From Helichrysum umbraculigerum (lineage: Eukaryota; Streptophyta; Magnoliopsida; Asterales; Asteraceae), in contig CATIUR010000004.1 of assembly GCA_949592205.1 (NCBI GenBank), positions 12,041,501 to 12,105,500 of the forward strand: DNA of 64,000 nt, written 5' to 3'. Under the pieces are notes generated by a model that had not been told where the DNA came from, ran no database searches, and saw only the letters and a list, made by a program, of their open reading frames with translations. This document shows, in pieces, positions 44,545-57,290 of the stretch; position 1 is the first letter of the stretch; each line of letters begins with the position of its first letter. Both the position numbers and the translations under genes were made by a program.

Positions 44545-47500
44545 ATGGAAAGTTTGATAAGTTTAGTGAACAAATTACAGAGAGCATGCACAGCATTAGG
44601 TGATCATGGTGATGCAACTTCATTGCCTACTCTTTGGGACTCTTTACCATCCATTGCTGTTGTTGGTGGCCAGGTTATCTTCTAATTCAATCTTTTTTCA
44701 GAAAGTTCTGAACTTTTGTTGATTAGATTTGATTCCCATCTTTCATTTGGCTCATAAAGGCAGAATACACACAAAAGATTCTTGCTTGCTAGTTTATGTT
44801 AATGTATGCAATCATGCATGTATCTCAGTAGCTTCATTTTTTTATGAAGTCCTTTCGAAAACACATGTTTTTATTATTGAGAATACTTGGTAATTAAATA
44901 TTTAACTATCAACCCTTTGAAAGGTTCAATAGACGTCGCCCATCTTTCATTTGTTAAGTGGTATGTGTGTTACAAGCCGAATTTACTTCTTTAAGAACAA
45001 TTTATATTCATACTCAGTTTACAACAAAGATTGTTTCTTTGTATTAGGTTTGTTTTATATTTACTTACTGTAATTTGTTGTTTAATTTTGACAGAGTTCT
45101 GGGAAATCTTCAGTTCTGGAAAGTATTGTTGGCAAAGACTTCTTGCCCAGAGGATCTGGTTTGTCATTATGTCATTTATCATATTATTTCATTTGATCAT
45201 AATTTGTGGTTTACAACTTTAGATTTATATTCGTTTAAATATGCAGGAATTGTTACTCGACGGCCACTGGTTTTGCAGCTTCATAAGATAGAGGAAGGCA
45301 GAGAATACGGGGAATTCCTTCATCTTCCATCAAAAAAGTTTTATGATTTTGGTATAAGTTTACTACATAGATAATTGCCTTTAATTTTTTTTGTTGAATT
45401 AGTAATTACTATTACTACTTATTTTTGAGGTATCTACTATTCTTTTTTTTGGGAAAATGACTGGTTGGCCTAATAATGTAGGCCTAAATATAGACCTACA
45501 AATGTGATTGCTAGATGGGAAAATTGAAATTTGGAGAGAGAAAAAATTCAACCAATAAGAAACCAATAAGAAAAGTAGGTCTGTTTTTAGGTCTGTGTAA
45601 TTAGTCATGTATAGTATTACTCTTTCCTTTTTTTGGGCAATGCAATACCATAATAAAACAGTTTCGGAGATGTAATATTTTTACTTTTGTTTCTTTGGAC
45701 TATATAGTACACTATAGTTTTGATGCATGCATATTTTGGCTTAGATCGAGATGTACAGACATAATTGTGATAATCTTTTAATCTTTAGCTGCTGTGAGGA
45801 AGGAAATTTCAGATGAAACTGATCGTGAAACGGGGCAAACCAAACAAATTTCAAGTGTACCAATTCATCTTAGTATCTATTCACCAAATGGTAAATTTAT
45901 AATATTCTTTGACACCATTTGAATCTACCGCTTATCCACGAATTTGGAAATGATTTTTGATGAAATGTTGATCTTAACAGTGGTCAATTTGACTTTGGTT
46001 GATCTTCCTGGCCTCACAAAAGTTGCTGTTGGTAAGTGAAACTGATACATTATTACTCTTTAACAAAATTCAAGTGAAATGTAATGGGCTACCTCTAATA
46101 TGATATCTTGAATAAATGTAGACGGGCAATCTGAAAGCATCGTGCAAGATATTGAGAATATGCTACGCGCCTACATTCAAAAGGTAGATTATAAAGTTTA
46201 TAATTTCAGTTGCTAAGATGTGTACATGAGCATTAATTTCTTCCTGTTGATGTGATTTTCTGTGATACAGCCAAACTGCATTATTTTAGCAATTTCACCT
46301 GCTAATCAAGATCTGGCGACATCAGATGCGATTAAAATGTCGCGTGAAGTGGACCCCACAGGTACCCAAATAATTTCTTAGACATAGTATTATAATATAG
46401 AAACATATCTAAAATGCTAAGTTAAGAGACTCAATTTTCTCTTCAGGTGATAGAACGATTGGAGTCTTGACCAAAATCGATTTGATGGATAAGGGTACTG
46501 ATGCTGTTGATGTAAGTAAAATATTAGCTAGAATAATATGTAAAGTGTTCTTGAATGATAAGATAATAGTAGACGAGGCAATTTTGACTCATTAACTTAT
46601 TAAGAGGTCAATCCAAGTTATACTTTATCTTAAACGGGTGGTCAAATTATGAGATTTAGTTATATAAAGGAGCACGTCAAATGGGTTGGATGGTTCGGAA
46701 GTTGCTCAAGGTATATGTTTAATGCATACAAGCTCTTAAATCATTATATTTCAAAACGTAGATTACATTTGTAATACTCCGTAATATAGTTCTTTAATCA
46801 TATTTTAGTACATATAATTATTATTCATAAGAGAAATAAGAAATGAACCTGTTTGGTGGGTCAATCCAGCCCTACCCAGTTTGTTTTGACCCATATTGAA
46901 AAATTACTCATCTGGATCCATCCCGTTGCCTGACCCGCCCATGTCAGCACCTCTACTTTATGAGTTAGCGGGGATGATCTTACTCACATTATTTTATTTA
47001 TACATTATTAATTAATTTTTTTTTCTTGCTTTCTAAGATCTTAGAAGGAAAATCCTACCGACTAAAGTTCCCATGGGTTGGGGTTGTTAATCGTTCGCAA
47101 CAAGATATCAACAAAAGTGTCGATATGACTTCTGCTAGACGTAAAGAAAGGGAATACTTTTCTAACAGCCGAGAATACAAGCACTTGGCTTCAAGAATGG
47201 GCTCTGAGTATCTTGCTAAGATGCTATCAAAGGTTGAGTCTAAAAATAACTTGAACATGTTCTTGAAATGATATTTTGTTTTATGTAATGAGTGTTGACA
47301 GATTACTTGGCTTACTTTCAGCATTTAGAAGGCGTGATTAAATCCCGAATCCCAGGCATTCAGTCTTTAATTACCAAAACTGTAGCTGATCTTGAAGCTG
47401 AACTAAGTCATCTTGGAAAGCCTATATCTACTGATGCTGGTGTAAGTTTATAATCTCAAAAGAATGACGTATATATTATTTTAAAGTAGACGATACAAAA

Positions 47501-49804
47501 ACAGATATTCACAGCACTTGAATTTTGATAGTCTTGGTTAAATTAATGCAGGGAAAGTTGCTTATGATAATGGATATATGCCGGGCTTTTGACCAAATTT
47601 ACAAGGAACATCTAGACGGGATGTAAGTATGTGATCCCTAACTCTTGAAGATACATCGTTAGTAGAGGTGAAAGAATGGGCTGGGTGGGTGGGTAATTAG
47701 GTAATGGGTCAAAATGGATAATCTTTTTCTATTCGTAACGGGCCAGTCGAGTTGACCTGAAATCAGTGTTTTATGCAAATACCCTTTGGACATATATCTG
47801 ACCCGTTCCATGTTGAGCTAGTTCTTTTTATATTACTCGTTTGACCCATTAGAGATACCCAAATCAACCGCTGGATAAGTAAATGGGTTGAAATTCATAT
47901 CTGTTATCTTTATAGTTTATACTCAAGTGTCGGTTTCATGCTGTGTAGGCGATCAGGAGGGGATAAAATTTACCATGTTTTTGAAAGCCAGCTTCCTTCT
48001 GCTCTTAAGATGTTGCAGTTTGACAAACAGTTATCATTGGAGAATATCAAGAAACTGATCACAGAAGCTGACGGATATCAACCGCATCTAATAGCTCCTG
48101 AACAAGGATACCGTCACATTATTGAATCTTCATTGGTTACCATCAAAGGCCCTGCTGAAGCTTCCGTGAATGCGGCAAGTCAAAAGACAATTACGTTAAA
48201 GTTGTTTAATTACTAATTCTGAAAAGTAAGCTAACTTTCACGATTTTAGGTTGACATCATACTAAAGGAGCTGGTTAGAAAAGCAATCAGCGAGACCAGG
48301 GTGTGTTTCTTGTAGCATTTTCTTGTTATTTTGAATGGTCATCTATAGTATAAATGTGGCAAGATGAATAGGTCGGGTGACGGGCTAATAATTCAGCAAA
48401 ACTGGCTGAACTGGGTTATATTGGCCAACTATTACTCCTACTTAATTCATGTTAATTTAAATTTCTCTATACGTTAATTATGATTACAGGAACGTTATTA
48501 TGTAAAAAAAATGTGAGTTTTCAATAATACAATTTAGGAGATTGCATGCATTATTATTAAAGTTTTCTATTTGACACGTTTAAGACCATACACAACCAGA
48601 TTGACTGCTTCATATGTATATGGGTCGAAAATGTCACCTCAACTTTTTATAACATGACTTCTTGCTTAGGAGCTCAAGCAATACCCAAGTTTGAGAAAGG
48701 AAGTGGAACGGGCTGCGAATGAGTCACTTGAAAGAATGAAAACCGAAAGTAAAAAGGCGACACTGATGCTAGTTGACATGGAATGTTGTTACTTGACCAT
48801 TGACTTTTTTCGCAACCTTCCTCCAGATCTCGAGAAAGGCGGGAACCCAACACAATCCATTTTTGACAGATACAACGAAATGTATCTTAGGCGAATTGGT
48901 GAGTTCTTGAATTTTTACTACTAACAACATACTAATATTGAGGGTCTCGATAATGAGATCCACAATTATGAATAAGGAAAATGGTCACTAAATCGTACTT
49001 TTTATAGGTACGACGGTTTTGCAATACGTGAATATGGTACTTTTAAGCCTGATGAACTCAGTTCCCAAATCAGTCGTCTACTGTCAAGTGCGTGAAGCCA
49101 AACGCAGCTTACTTGATCGTTTCTTTGCTGAGTTGGGTCAAAAGGCAGTAAGTTACCGATCGTCTATGGTTACATAGTCCAAGTTGCACCTGTTGACCAA
49201 TAAAGTGTAAAATATTCATGTCATCCTAATTATTTTAGGTTAGAAAATGAACTGGTTGGCCGAGTTTGATAAAGGGTCATAATGGGTTTGGGTCAAGAAG
49301 AATAACTTTTTGGTATAGGTTGGGTGGCCCAAAGTATGTTTCACCCAAAGTCATTGAACATTTTTTGATTAGCTAATGTGTCATTATTAATTACAAAAAT
49401 AATATCATGGCAATATAAAATCTAATTTCTTGAATAAATTGATTTGCGAGTTTATAAGTTTTAAGCAATTTAAATTCCCTGTGGCGAGTTTTAACCCGTT
49501 TCCTTCTAAGCTAGAAGTTTAGTTGTACCCTTTTCACCCGTCAAAGATAAAACACGACATGAATCAACCCACTTATACGAAAACAGATCGATTTTATGTG
49601 GCCATTCTTTATATTTTGATTAGAATTATTAGTCTATATCAATTACATTGTCTTATACTGATATTGATGAATTATATGCAGCCAAGTCAGTTATCAAAGC
49701 TATTGGATGAAGATCCTGCAATCATGGAGAGACGTTCGTCATTGGCAAAGAGATTAGAGTTATACAAAAGTGCACAAATGGAGATTAGTACAGTTTCATG
49801 GTGA
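44545..49804 (+). CDS. DRP1A-like: dynamin-related protein, DRP1A-like (607 aa)
   Basis: Large GTPase that polymerises on membranes and drives fission in endocytosis and cell-plate maturation. Sixteen exons: 44545-44673, 45095-45158, 45247-45351, 45789-45890, 45981-46031, 46122-46183, 46271-46361, 46447-46511, 47038-47232, 47322-47441, 47552-47622, 47949-48174, 48250-48300, 48670-48898, 49008-49147, 49682-49804. The P-loop GGQSSGKSS spans intron 1. Switch residues follow in PRGSGIVTRRP; DLPGLTKV is G3 and LTKIDLMDKGTDA is G4. Middle domain (ADGYQPHLIAPEQGY) and a C-terminal GED (DEDPAIMERRSSLAKRLELY) follow. There is no PH or Pro-rich domain, which defines the plant DRP1 class (~610 aa). Start context and N-terminus (MESLISLVNKLQRACTALGD) match DRP1A-type proteins. 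Intron 12 uses a GC donor. The C-terminus ends at Trp, slightly short. Confidence 0.96.
45460..45608. mobile_element. MITE-like inverted-repeat element in DRP1 intron 3
   Basis: ATGACTGGTTGGCCTA-AATGTAGGCC at the left faces TAGGTCTGTGTAATTAGTCAT at the right; inner GTAGGCCTAAATATAGACCTAC also pairs with GTAGGTCTGTTTTTAGGTCTG. About 150 bp, non-coding; the target duplication is unclear. Confidence 0.5.
46575..46960. repeat. GGTCAA/TTGACCC-type repeat in DRP1 intron 8
   Basis: Text such as GTTTTGACCCATATTG and CCCGTTGCCTGACCCGCCC ends in CAGCACCTCTAC, which resembles the AGAGGTG terminus seen at 47664. Part of an intron-resident repeat family also found in UGE intron 8. Confidence 0.45.
47660..47900. 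repeat. AGAGGTG...GGGTCAAAATGG repeat in DRP1 intron 11
   Basis: Begins TAGAGGTGAAAGAATGGGC, includes AATGGGTCAAAATGGATAA, then TTTGACCCATTAGAGATACCC. The last part matches UGE intron 8 (TTTGACCCATTAGAGATGC). Confidence 0.5.
48171..48180 (+). other. non-canonical GC splice donor, DRP1 intron 12
   Basis: Exon 12 ends GCG and the intron begins GCAAGT; the acceptor is TTTTAG at 48244-48249. Only this junction restores SVNA|VDIILKELV in frame, matching the DRP1 middle domain. GC-AG introns are an established minority class. Confidence 0.8.
49245..49560. repeat. GGGTCATAATGGG-type repeat in DRP1 intron 15
   Basis: AACTGGTTGGCCGAG...GGGTCATAATGGGTTTGGGTCAAG, then GTTGGGTGGCCCAAAGT and GTTTTAACCCGTTTCC. 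Same family as in introns 8 and 11 and UGE intron 8, more decayed. Confidence 0.45.
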
Positions 49805-50156
49805 TGAAAATGTCACATATAAACTATCATTCGTGTCTCAAGTTCTTAAATCTATTTATATGTTATTTATAAGTATTTAGTACAGGACTAAACCAGTTGC
49901 AAAGCGCGAAGTGCTAAGTAACTTGGTTTTCCATAGTAGTAATGATGGTCAGATAGGGAACTTCACATCCCCATCTCAATCATTGCTGTTAATTTATCGG
50001 ATTGTATACATCAAGCTTATGTAATTTGTATTCAACGGTAATATATAAAGCATTGGTGCTAATGTGTATTCAGTAACGAAATTTAGTTAGAACGTTTCTT
50101 CAAAACCATTCTTTTAAAACTATAAAAATGACCCCCTTTATTCATTTACTCAATGG

Positions 50157-50432
50157 CAGGTCGTCTCTAAGTTTTCAGAGGCCCTGGGCAAAACCTTAAA
50201 TAATTTCAAAATGAGGCTCTATATCGAGCTATAAGATTTTTTCCGATTCCTTTTATTGCGGCTCAATTAACTGTGATCACTAGAACATATTTTTCTTCTT
50301 ACAATTAACAATCAAATTATATAGTATATGCACATACACACATATATATACACAAGCACACAGATTTTGAGGCCTCTGTAATTTGAAGGCCCTGGGCGAT
50401 CGACCACCTCGTCCACCCTTGAAGACGGCCCT
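50157..50432. mobile_element. hAT-type MITE downstream of DRP1
   Basis: Perfect 8-bp duplication CTCAATGG (50149-50156 and 50433-50440) flanks inverted ends CAGGTCGTCTCTAAG and CTTGAAGACGGCCCTG. Subterminal GGCCCTGGGC motifs face each other. 276 bp, non-coding. Confidence 0.9.
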
Positions 50433-50440
50433 GCTCAATG

Positions 50441-50981
50441 GTACATAGAAACATGCTTTTAATGGATTGCAAATTCTTGTGGGGCTAGTTAAACCATGCA
50501 TAATGCTGGTTTTACTTTGCTGATGTGGTTACGTTCTTTAAATAATTAAGTGTTTCTAAGCTCTTAAGCCATTTTCTAATAATACATATCTTTAATTATT
50601 AATTATGGAATATAAAGAGGTTGAGTCGACAACTTGTTTAGAGCATCCACAACGCGCATACATGCATGTATAAGTGTAAGTAGACACAGGCAAATGAATG
50701 TTAAGCGATTAAGTGGTATCTCGGTTAGCCCACCAACCCGAACCTTGAACCCGTACGACCGTACCAATCGTTAACTCATTGCTCAAAATAAATACAATAC
50801 AAAATTTATATGATTACTAAATACTATAAATTCAATTTGACATAGTGATATAGTAAGTACTCTTCGACTATATAATTTAAATTTATTAAAATTTATATGC
50901 TTGACTGCTTGAGCAAAGCTATTTTGAGTGATATAGTTTCGTCAATGGGCTAATATTTTTCAATGGGCCTAACAGGTTACG
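50441..50981. other. intergenic between DRP1 and ORC4, probable ORC4 promoter
   Basis: AT-rich with no other gene. No convincing TATA box at a fixed distance from the ORC4 start. GGGCCTAACA near 50965-50974 (GGGCC core) is the kind of site bound by TCP factors upstream of cell-cycle genes, but one copy proves little. Confidence 0.4.
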
Positions 50982-51098
50982 ATGCCCACCACTACTTCAT
51001 CCATCTTTTCCCGCCATTTCTCTCACCGCCGATTATTTAGTCTCCGATCCGTCTCTTGCTACACGTTCACCGGAGAGAATCACCGGCGATTACTACGT

Positions 51099-54000
51099 AT
51101 GGACAGAACAACAGCAGAGGAAGCAATCGTAATCCTTCGTACAAGACTCTGTAGCCCTAATTTCATCTTCTCCCTCTTCTCCGATTCCCCCGATAGCAAC
51201 TACAGGTTAGCTCAGTTGTTGATGATAGATTTATCTTAATTTTTCAATATTTATAGTGAATTTAGAAATATATCTTATCTTAGTGATTTTGTGAACAAAT
51301 TTCAGTAAGTTGAAATATATATTATCAAGTTCGGTAACTGAGGCATGCAACAATTCAATACTGCTTTTGGGTCCTCGAGGATGCGGTAAAATCGCGGTAT
51401 GATTTCTGGTTCAGTTTTGCTAATTTCTCAGGTGTTTGATAATGTGATGTAAATTTATTAAGTTATTGATTTATGGAATTTAGGTTTTGGACCTTGTTCT
51501 AGAAGATTTGCTGAAAGAGTATCCGGAAATGATCTCTCTGGTATGTGTGTGTATGGTGTATATATGCATTATGTTACAATTAGTTTTGAATTTTTTATTC
51601 TAATCAGCTCTTCTTTTCATTGTGTTAGATTAAATTGAATGGGCTTTTGCATTGTGATGATAACTGTGCTGTTAAGGTGAGATTCCCAAACTACTTCACT
51701 TTATCTTATGAAGTTATGCATTGGCTCCTGTTTAGACCAAATGTTTATCTTGCTAGTTATTTATGTGCTCATTTTGTTATCGTTGACGTGATTTAGCATG
51801 AGATGTAATCATAAAGAAGTACTTAGGACCTCGTACGGAACTGATAATGTTGCAAAAAGGTTATCATCATTGTCGTAGTAGTCCTATACAAGAAGTACTG
51901 TTAGGGATGGAAATCTGTGTCGGGTTTGGGTTGGCAGGTGTTTGTCATCCCAAATACGTGGAATAATCACTGAATCTGAACACAACTTGATTAATTAGTC
52001 GTGTGAACATGTTTTAACATAATATTTTCACACATTATTCATATTGTTGTCCATTTCAACACGTATAATCATAACTCTAAGAAACCCTTATTTCATCTCA
52101 TCAAAATCAAATACTTAGTAGCTTATAATAATCAAAATGTTAGTACTCTTTATTGGTGTAGCTGTATTAGTACAGGTTTGTAACTGTGTCTATTTCAATG
52201 AACTTACCGGGTATAGCCCATTACCCAAAAAAAGAAGTATTAGTACAGATGGCCTGTTCATCATTTGACTATTAATTAAGCAAAGAAATCTCTTTAAAAA
52301 TCCAAACAAGCTCTGGTGTCTTTATCTATTTTTCATACTTTATTCTATGTTTGAATCTGTTTCACCTTTGTTTCAGGAAATTGCTAGACAACTATGTATT
52401 GAGCACGAACTGATGTTTTCTAAAATGGTACATCTTGGATCCACTGATCCCTAAATCATACATCTGAGCCAACTTAACATCTTCTTGTTGATGTATTGCA
52501 GGCTTCATTTGATGATAATTCTCAGTTCATGATAGCCATGCTGCGGTAAGTGTCTGTTCATTATTACTTTCTGTAAAAATATGATCCTCATCCCATAAAA
52601 TTTACAGCACTCTTCTTAGTGAGGTGTTCCATGAATATTGCAAAAAATTTCACCTTTCGTAAGTTTTTAGTTTAAAAAATTGTTGACTTGATCACAAACT
52701 TTTGGCTTGGTTCCACAAGATTCTCTATGTTGTCCACTTTAAAGGGCATCTAAGACATTTGGTCTGTAGTCAAATATACAAATGTGCAAGCATTACAATT
52801 TTAATGGGACCGAGGCCTTTTTTTTTCTTTTATTATTAAATTCTGAATTTCAGTTAATGACAAAGTGTTCCCCTACTTAATTACGATCTTCGTTACCAGA
52901 GAATGTGGATTAGCACACAAGACTGTAATTTTCATGTTGGATGAATTTGACCTTTTTGCTCAGGTGAAGTCAGCATACTAGCTGTTATTATTGGTTGTTT
53001 TCTTTCATCATCAAAGCTTGGAATATAATGTTAATCTATTGTTTTTATCTGCTCCTATGCCCCTGTTTATATCATGTTCCTAAGACAAACGTATCACTAC
53101 AGGGAAAGCAGAGATTACTCTACAGTTTGCTGGATGCAATGCAATCTGTATCGTCACAAGCTGTTGTCATCGGTGTCAGTTGTCGATTGGTATGTTGGGA
53201 GTATCATTTTTTTTTACATTGTTATTTCATTACATAATTAATTGTTTATATTAACATCAACTAATCTGTTCTTTGAATTAATAATGTATCCCTTTTAAAA
53301 TGTTACTTCATTACATCATTAGTGGTTTGTATTAACAGATTTCAATAACATAAACTAAGATGTTCTTAAAATCACTAATATTATTGGCTATATGTTAAAG
53401 GAACGACCGTTATATTGGAACTTGCAATTTGTTAACAATATCAAGAATCTAAGTTATGTATCCATACAGGATGCTGATCAGCTGTTGGAAAAAAGAGTAA
53501 GATCTCGGTTCTCACATCGGAAGTTATTGTTTCTTCCTCCCCAGAAAGATGATTTACATAGGTGATTTTCATGTGATCAGATTTTGATAGGTTGAAGTTT
53601 GATAGAAGTTACAAGTCTTTGCTTTACTTCTTGTGTGTTCATCATGCAGACTGTTGAAACACATTTTGCTATTACCAACAGATTCAAGCCTCCCTCATGA
53701 CTATGTTACAGAGTTCAATTCAAGAATTTCAGTATCCTTTTTCTTATTATATAATATAAAAAAAAATAAAAAGGCTTGCATGTGTTATATGTGGAAATTC
53801 ATGATAATAGCAATGAGTATTACACGTGTGACAGTCCTTTACATGTTATAGATTTTATTAGCAGATAAAAGATTCATAGAAATCATTGATAAATTATCAG
53901 ATTGTGACTCTACCTATAGTAATTTCGTGAGATTTCTGTAAGTCTCTATAAGCTTCCTTTTATTACCTATTTACCTTTGTGCTTGTGACTTTCTTACAAA

Positions 54001-54984
54001 CTTGTCAAATTTTCGTGTGCTAGGTTTTCTGCCGTTAGTTACATCGATTTGAAATCTGGTTTTATGACACTTGATAACTTCAAATCTGCACTTTCAACCA
54101 TCCACCGCCAGCCTAAGTTGGATTGTTTGAAAGGTATCATCTACATTCTACACATCCCATGAAAAGTAAAGTTGCTTGATTTTGTCATCAGTACAACGAG
54201 TTTATGACCGATTTGGGTCCACAAGTTTCCCTCTTTTTATCATCAATAAAATAATTTTATCCATTTTCTACCTCTATTTTAGATTGAGAATAGCATGCTT
54301 CTCTGATGCTAAATCATAAAAGAAATTTTGTTGCAGATTGCTCGATTTTAGAGCTTTATATGATGGTTTGCATGAAGCGGTTGGAAGTCAAAGAGCAGGA
54401 GTCATATAATTTTAATTCTGTAATGAAAGGTTGGTGTAGATATAGCATTCAATCCTCTCTGCTAATCTTAGTACATTGTTTCAATGATATCTTAATTGCT
54501 TATTTGCCATGCAGAGTACAAAAGCATACATGATTCATTCCAGACATCTGATAACTATTCACGTAGTGTATGCTTACGGGTAAAGTTTTTTTTTTTCTGT
54601 TTAATATCATATTCTTATGGTACTGGTTATATGTTAATTTGGTGGATATCTAACTTGCAGGCTTTTGAGCACCTTCTAGAACGCCAATTAATCGAATTTG
54701 CAGATAGAGGAGACAATCAGTCTATTGAGTTCCGTTTAGTGAAGCTGCTAATTTCACCATCTGAACTACATCAAGGGTTGAAATCAAATCGCTCATGTCC
54801 AGTAAGTTCTTGGGTTATATCTGTGTCGGCCATTTCATTTCATGATTTCATTATCTAATTGTGAAATTGGTATAAACGAGAACAAACATGTTCAGTTGGG
54901 AGTTGCACAAGTAAAAGATGGTAACTTAATTCTCTTTGGCTTTGACTTGTGCAGGCAATCCTTCAGAAACTACTGGAATCATGA
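51099..54984 (+). CDS. ORC4: origin recognition complex subunit 4 (415 aa)
   Basis: AAA+ subunit of the six-protein complex that marks replication origins in the nucleus and loads MCM helicases. Sixteen exons: first exon to 51205, then 51306-51396, 51484-51540, 51629-51676, 52377-52427, 52502-52545, 52900-52963, 53103-53189, 53470-53561, 53650-53731, 53852-53937, 54024-54133, 54337-54429, 54515-54579, 54661-54801, 54955-54984; all in frame. The Walker A region is GPRGCGKI, with Ile where a Thr/Ser normally binds Mg-ATP. Walker B is LDEFDLFA; sensor and arginine regions follow (VVIGVSCRLDADQLLEKRVR, SRFSHRK). A winged-helix C-terminus (ELYMMVCMKRLE, AFEHLLERQLIEFADRG) follows. An upstream in-frame ATG at 50982 would add 39 basic residues. 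I prefer 51099 because MDRTTAEEAIVILRTRL aligns with ORC4 starts and gives the usual ~415 aa. Confidence 0.95.
51890..52240. other. long ORC4 intron 4 with repeat-like text
   Basis: TTAGGGATGGAAATCTGTGTCGGGTTTGGG near 51901 recalls hAT-like MITE starts, but no matching end was found. The rest of the 700-bp intron is plain AT-rich sequence. Confidence 0.3.
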
Positions 54985-55483
54985 AAAGCTAATCTGCTGT
55001 ACAAGAAAGTATGTACAACGTCAAGAAGAGTATACAAGCTTCTTCTTTCAAATCTTGTTTTACTAAACGCGATGCCGTCATTGTTGTAGACTTAAATGTC
55101 AATCTGCCTCATCAATATAACTGACTTGCTGCACCTACATAACTGAGAATGTAAAGGTTATTGATCTTACTAAAATTAAGTTAATATAGTGATCTATTTT
55201 TCATGTCCAAAGAGTTAAATTAAAATATTGTAAGTGTTTCATAATTTAATAGTTTTTATGTAGAAAAATGCAAGCATAATTAATTAAATGAACTAAAATA
55301 AGATTATAGTATAGATTAAAATACTTGAGCTTTTATTGTCATATAGTTATTATTCTGACAATTTAAGAGGAGTAATCTCTTTAAATTCTTTTAAAATAGG
55401 AGAAATTATAATATAATTTGAAAATCCAAAGTTTTTAAAAATCCGAAGGTTGTGAGTACAAATTTGGAGGGTTTGTGAGATTT
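54985..55483. other. ORC4 3' flank
   Basis: Probable 3' untranslated region followed by AT-rich spacer. No gene or repeat recognised. The TR-GAG element begins 505 bp after the ORC4 stop codon. Confidence 0.6.
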
Positions 55484-56359
55484 CATATTGTAACACCCCG
55501 CAAATTTAAACACGATTAATTAAATTAATCACTTGCATTATTAGGCTAATTTCCTACTTGAGTGAATTCACAACACAATTTAGAGGTAAGTCTAGCATAG
55601 CCCAACTAGATAATACGCGTAGTATTACGTATTCGTAATTAGTTGTAATTACGTACTGAACAAATTGAAAACAAACGCGACAAAAACGTACGACTGTTGG
55701 TGAACAAAATTATTTAATAAAACGAAATTATTAAATAACGTAGAAAACAATTAAATATTATGTCGATAATATTTACATATTAATTTATAACGCAAAACGT
55801 CAAATTTGATAATTAAAATAAAACAAAGTTTGAAATTTATAAAATTTATTAATTTGGTTTCATAAAAAGATCCTAATTAAAAATAATGAAAAATGTAATT
55901 AAAAACATAATAGTTAAAATAAAATAACATTTAACGATCGGGTAAACAAACACGGGACGCAAACACGGAGGCAGAAAATGGGGAAACAAAACCCCACTTC
56001 CCACCTCCATTCTCTCATTTCCCTATCTCTTTTTCTTCCTTTCTCTTTCCTTTCTCTCTACACCCACCACCATCACCAAAAACAACCACTAAAAACGCCA
56101 AATAACACCATCAAACGACGCCGAATCAACAAACAAAATAGAGAAAAACGATCACGAGACTCCGATCTACCTTTCTATCTTTTCGGATTTCAAATCCGAC
56201 ACCCGTAAGTTTCCGACAAATCCCGCAAATCTTTAGATTTCGAAGTTATAATTAATGTTTCATGTTTAATATACTTAGATTACCATGTTTTGGTATTTTA
56301 TACAACCGAAAACGTCCAAAATCACTCAAAAACTCGTTATTTTCAATCTGTTCGTCGAA

Positions 56360-56590
56360 CAGGCGACTACGTCGCATTGAGACCGAAAACAGTACTGCGA
56401 CGTAGGCCTTTACGTCGCATTACCTTTCCTTACGTCGCACATAGCGACGCAGACCACTACGTCGCATTAAATTGCGAACGTCGCCTATGCGACGTAACCC
56501 ATGACGTCGCAAAACCTGAATGCGACGTAGACCCGTACGTCGCACCCTACGTCGCATAACAATCCAGCGTCGCACCTTGCGTCGCTAAAA
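56360..56590. repeat. GCGACGTA/TACGTCGC array in the TR-GAG LTR (copy 1)
   Basis: About 15 units of GCGACGTA or TACGTCGC in facing pairs (GCGACGTAGGCCTTTACGTCGC, GCGACGTAGACCCGTACGTCGC). Same octamer and same place, roughly 870-1100 bp into the LTR, as in the Ty3 LTR, though the sequences between units differ. Confidence 0.85.
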
Positions 56591-57290
56591 ACAGAAACTT
56601 CACAAACTAATTTTTCCACTAAGTGTCGAACTTAACCGGCAACGAATACTCACATATTATACGATACACGAACTGTACAAACAATTCAAACATACTTGTT
56701 TTATCGAAATGTTGATTTCAAACTTTCACCAACGAGTCGTATACATTTTCACAAACAACGAAATACAAACATAAACATTAAACAAACGTTTTGGACGTGA
56801 CTTGGTTGTACAAACACTAGCATGGATGATTAGTTTAGACATCCACATACTTATTAAATCTCGTACGTTTAGGACGTTAGGAGATCTCGGACTGTATTTG
56901 GGCTTAGGGTTGCTAGCACTCGCACAACTGCTTAAACTCAACAGGTGAGTTCACAGCCCCTACTTTTACTGATTTAACTACTTTTGAACAGGGGTGGAAA
57001 ACATAGACAACTGTTTTACTGCTTTGCCATAACTACTTTTACTACATGATTATTTATCATACTGTTTACTCGAACGACTAGAGTACTTGAACTGTTAAAC
57101 TGTTATACGAACTGCCACTTAATTGCCTTTGGCACACTTATACAAACTGTTTATGACTGCGGTCAACTACTTCAACTGTCTGAACTTAATGGTAATTTCA
57201 TACGAAAACTGAACTGAGAACATGCTGGAGAACGACCAGCTACATACTTTTATTACTAGCTCTTATGAAACAACATTTTCATAAACTCAC

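Noticed and set aside
55978..56559. Frames in the LTR starting MGKQNPTSHL and MVFYTTENVQ
   Set aside because: Low-complexity leader sequence and the CpG array give open frames by chance; the first crosses the likely splice donor. Identical copies at 60648-61229 only reflect LTR duplication.
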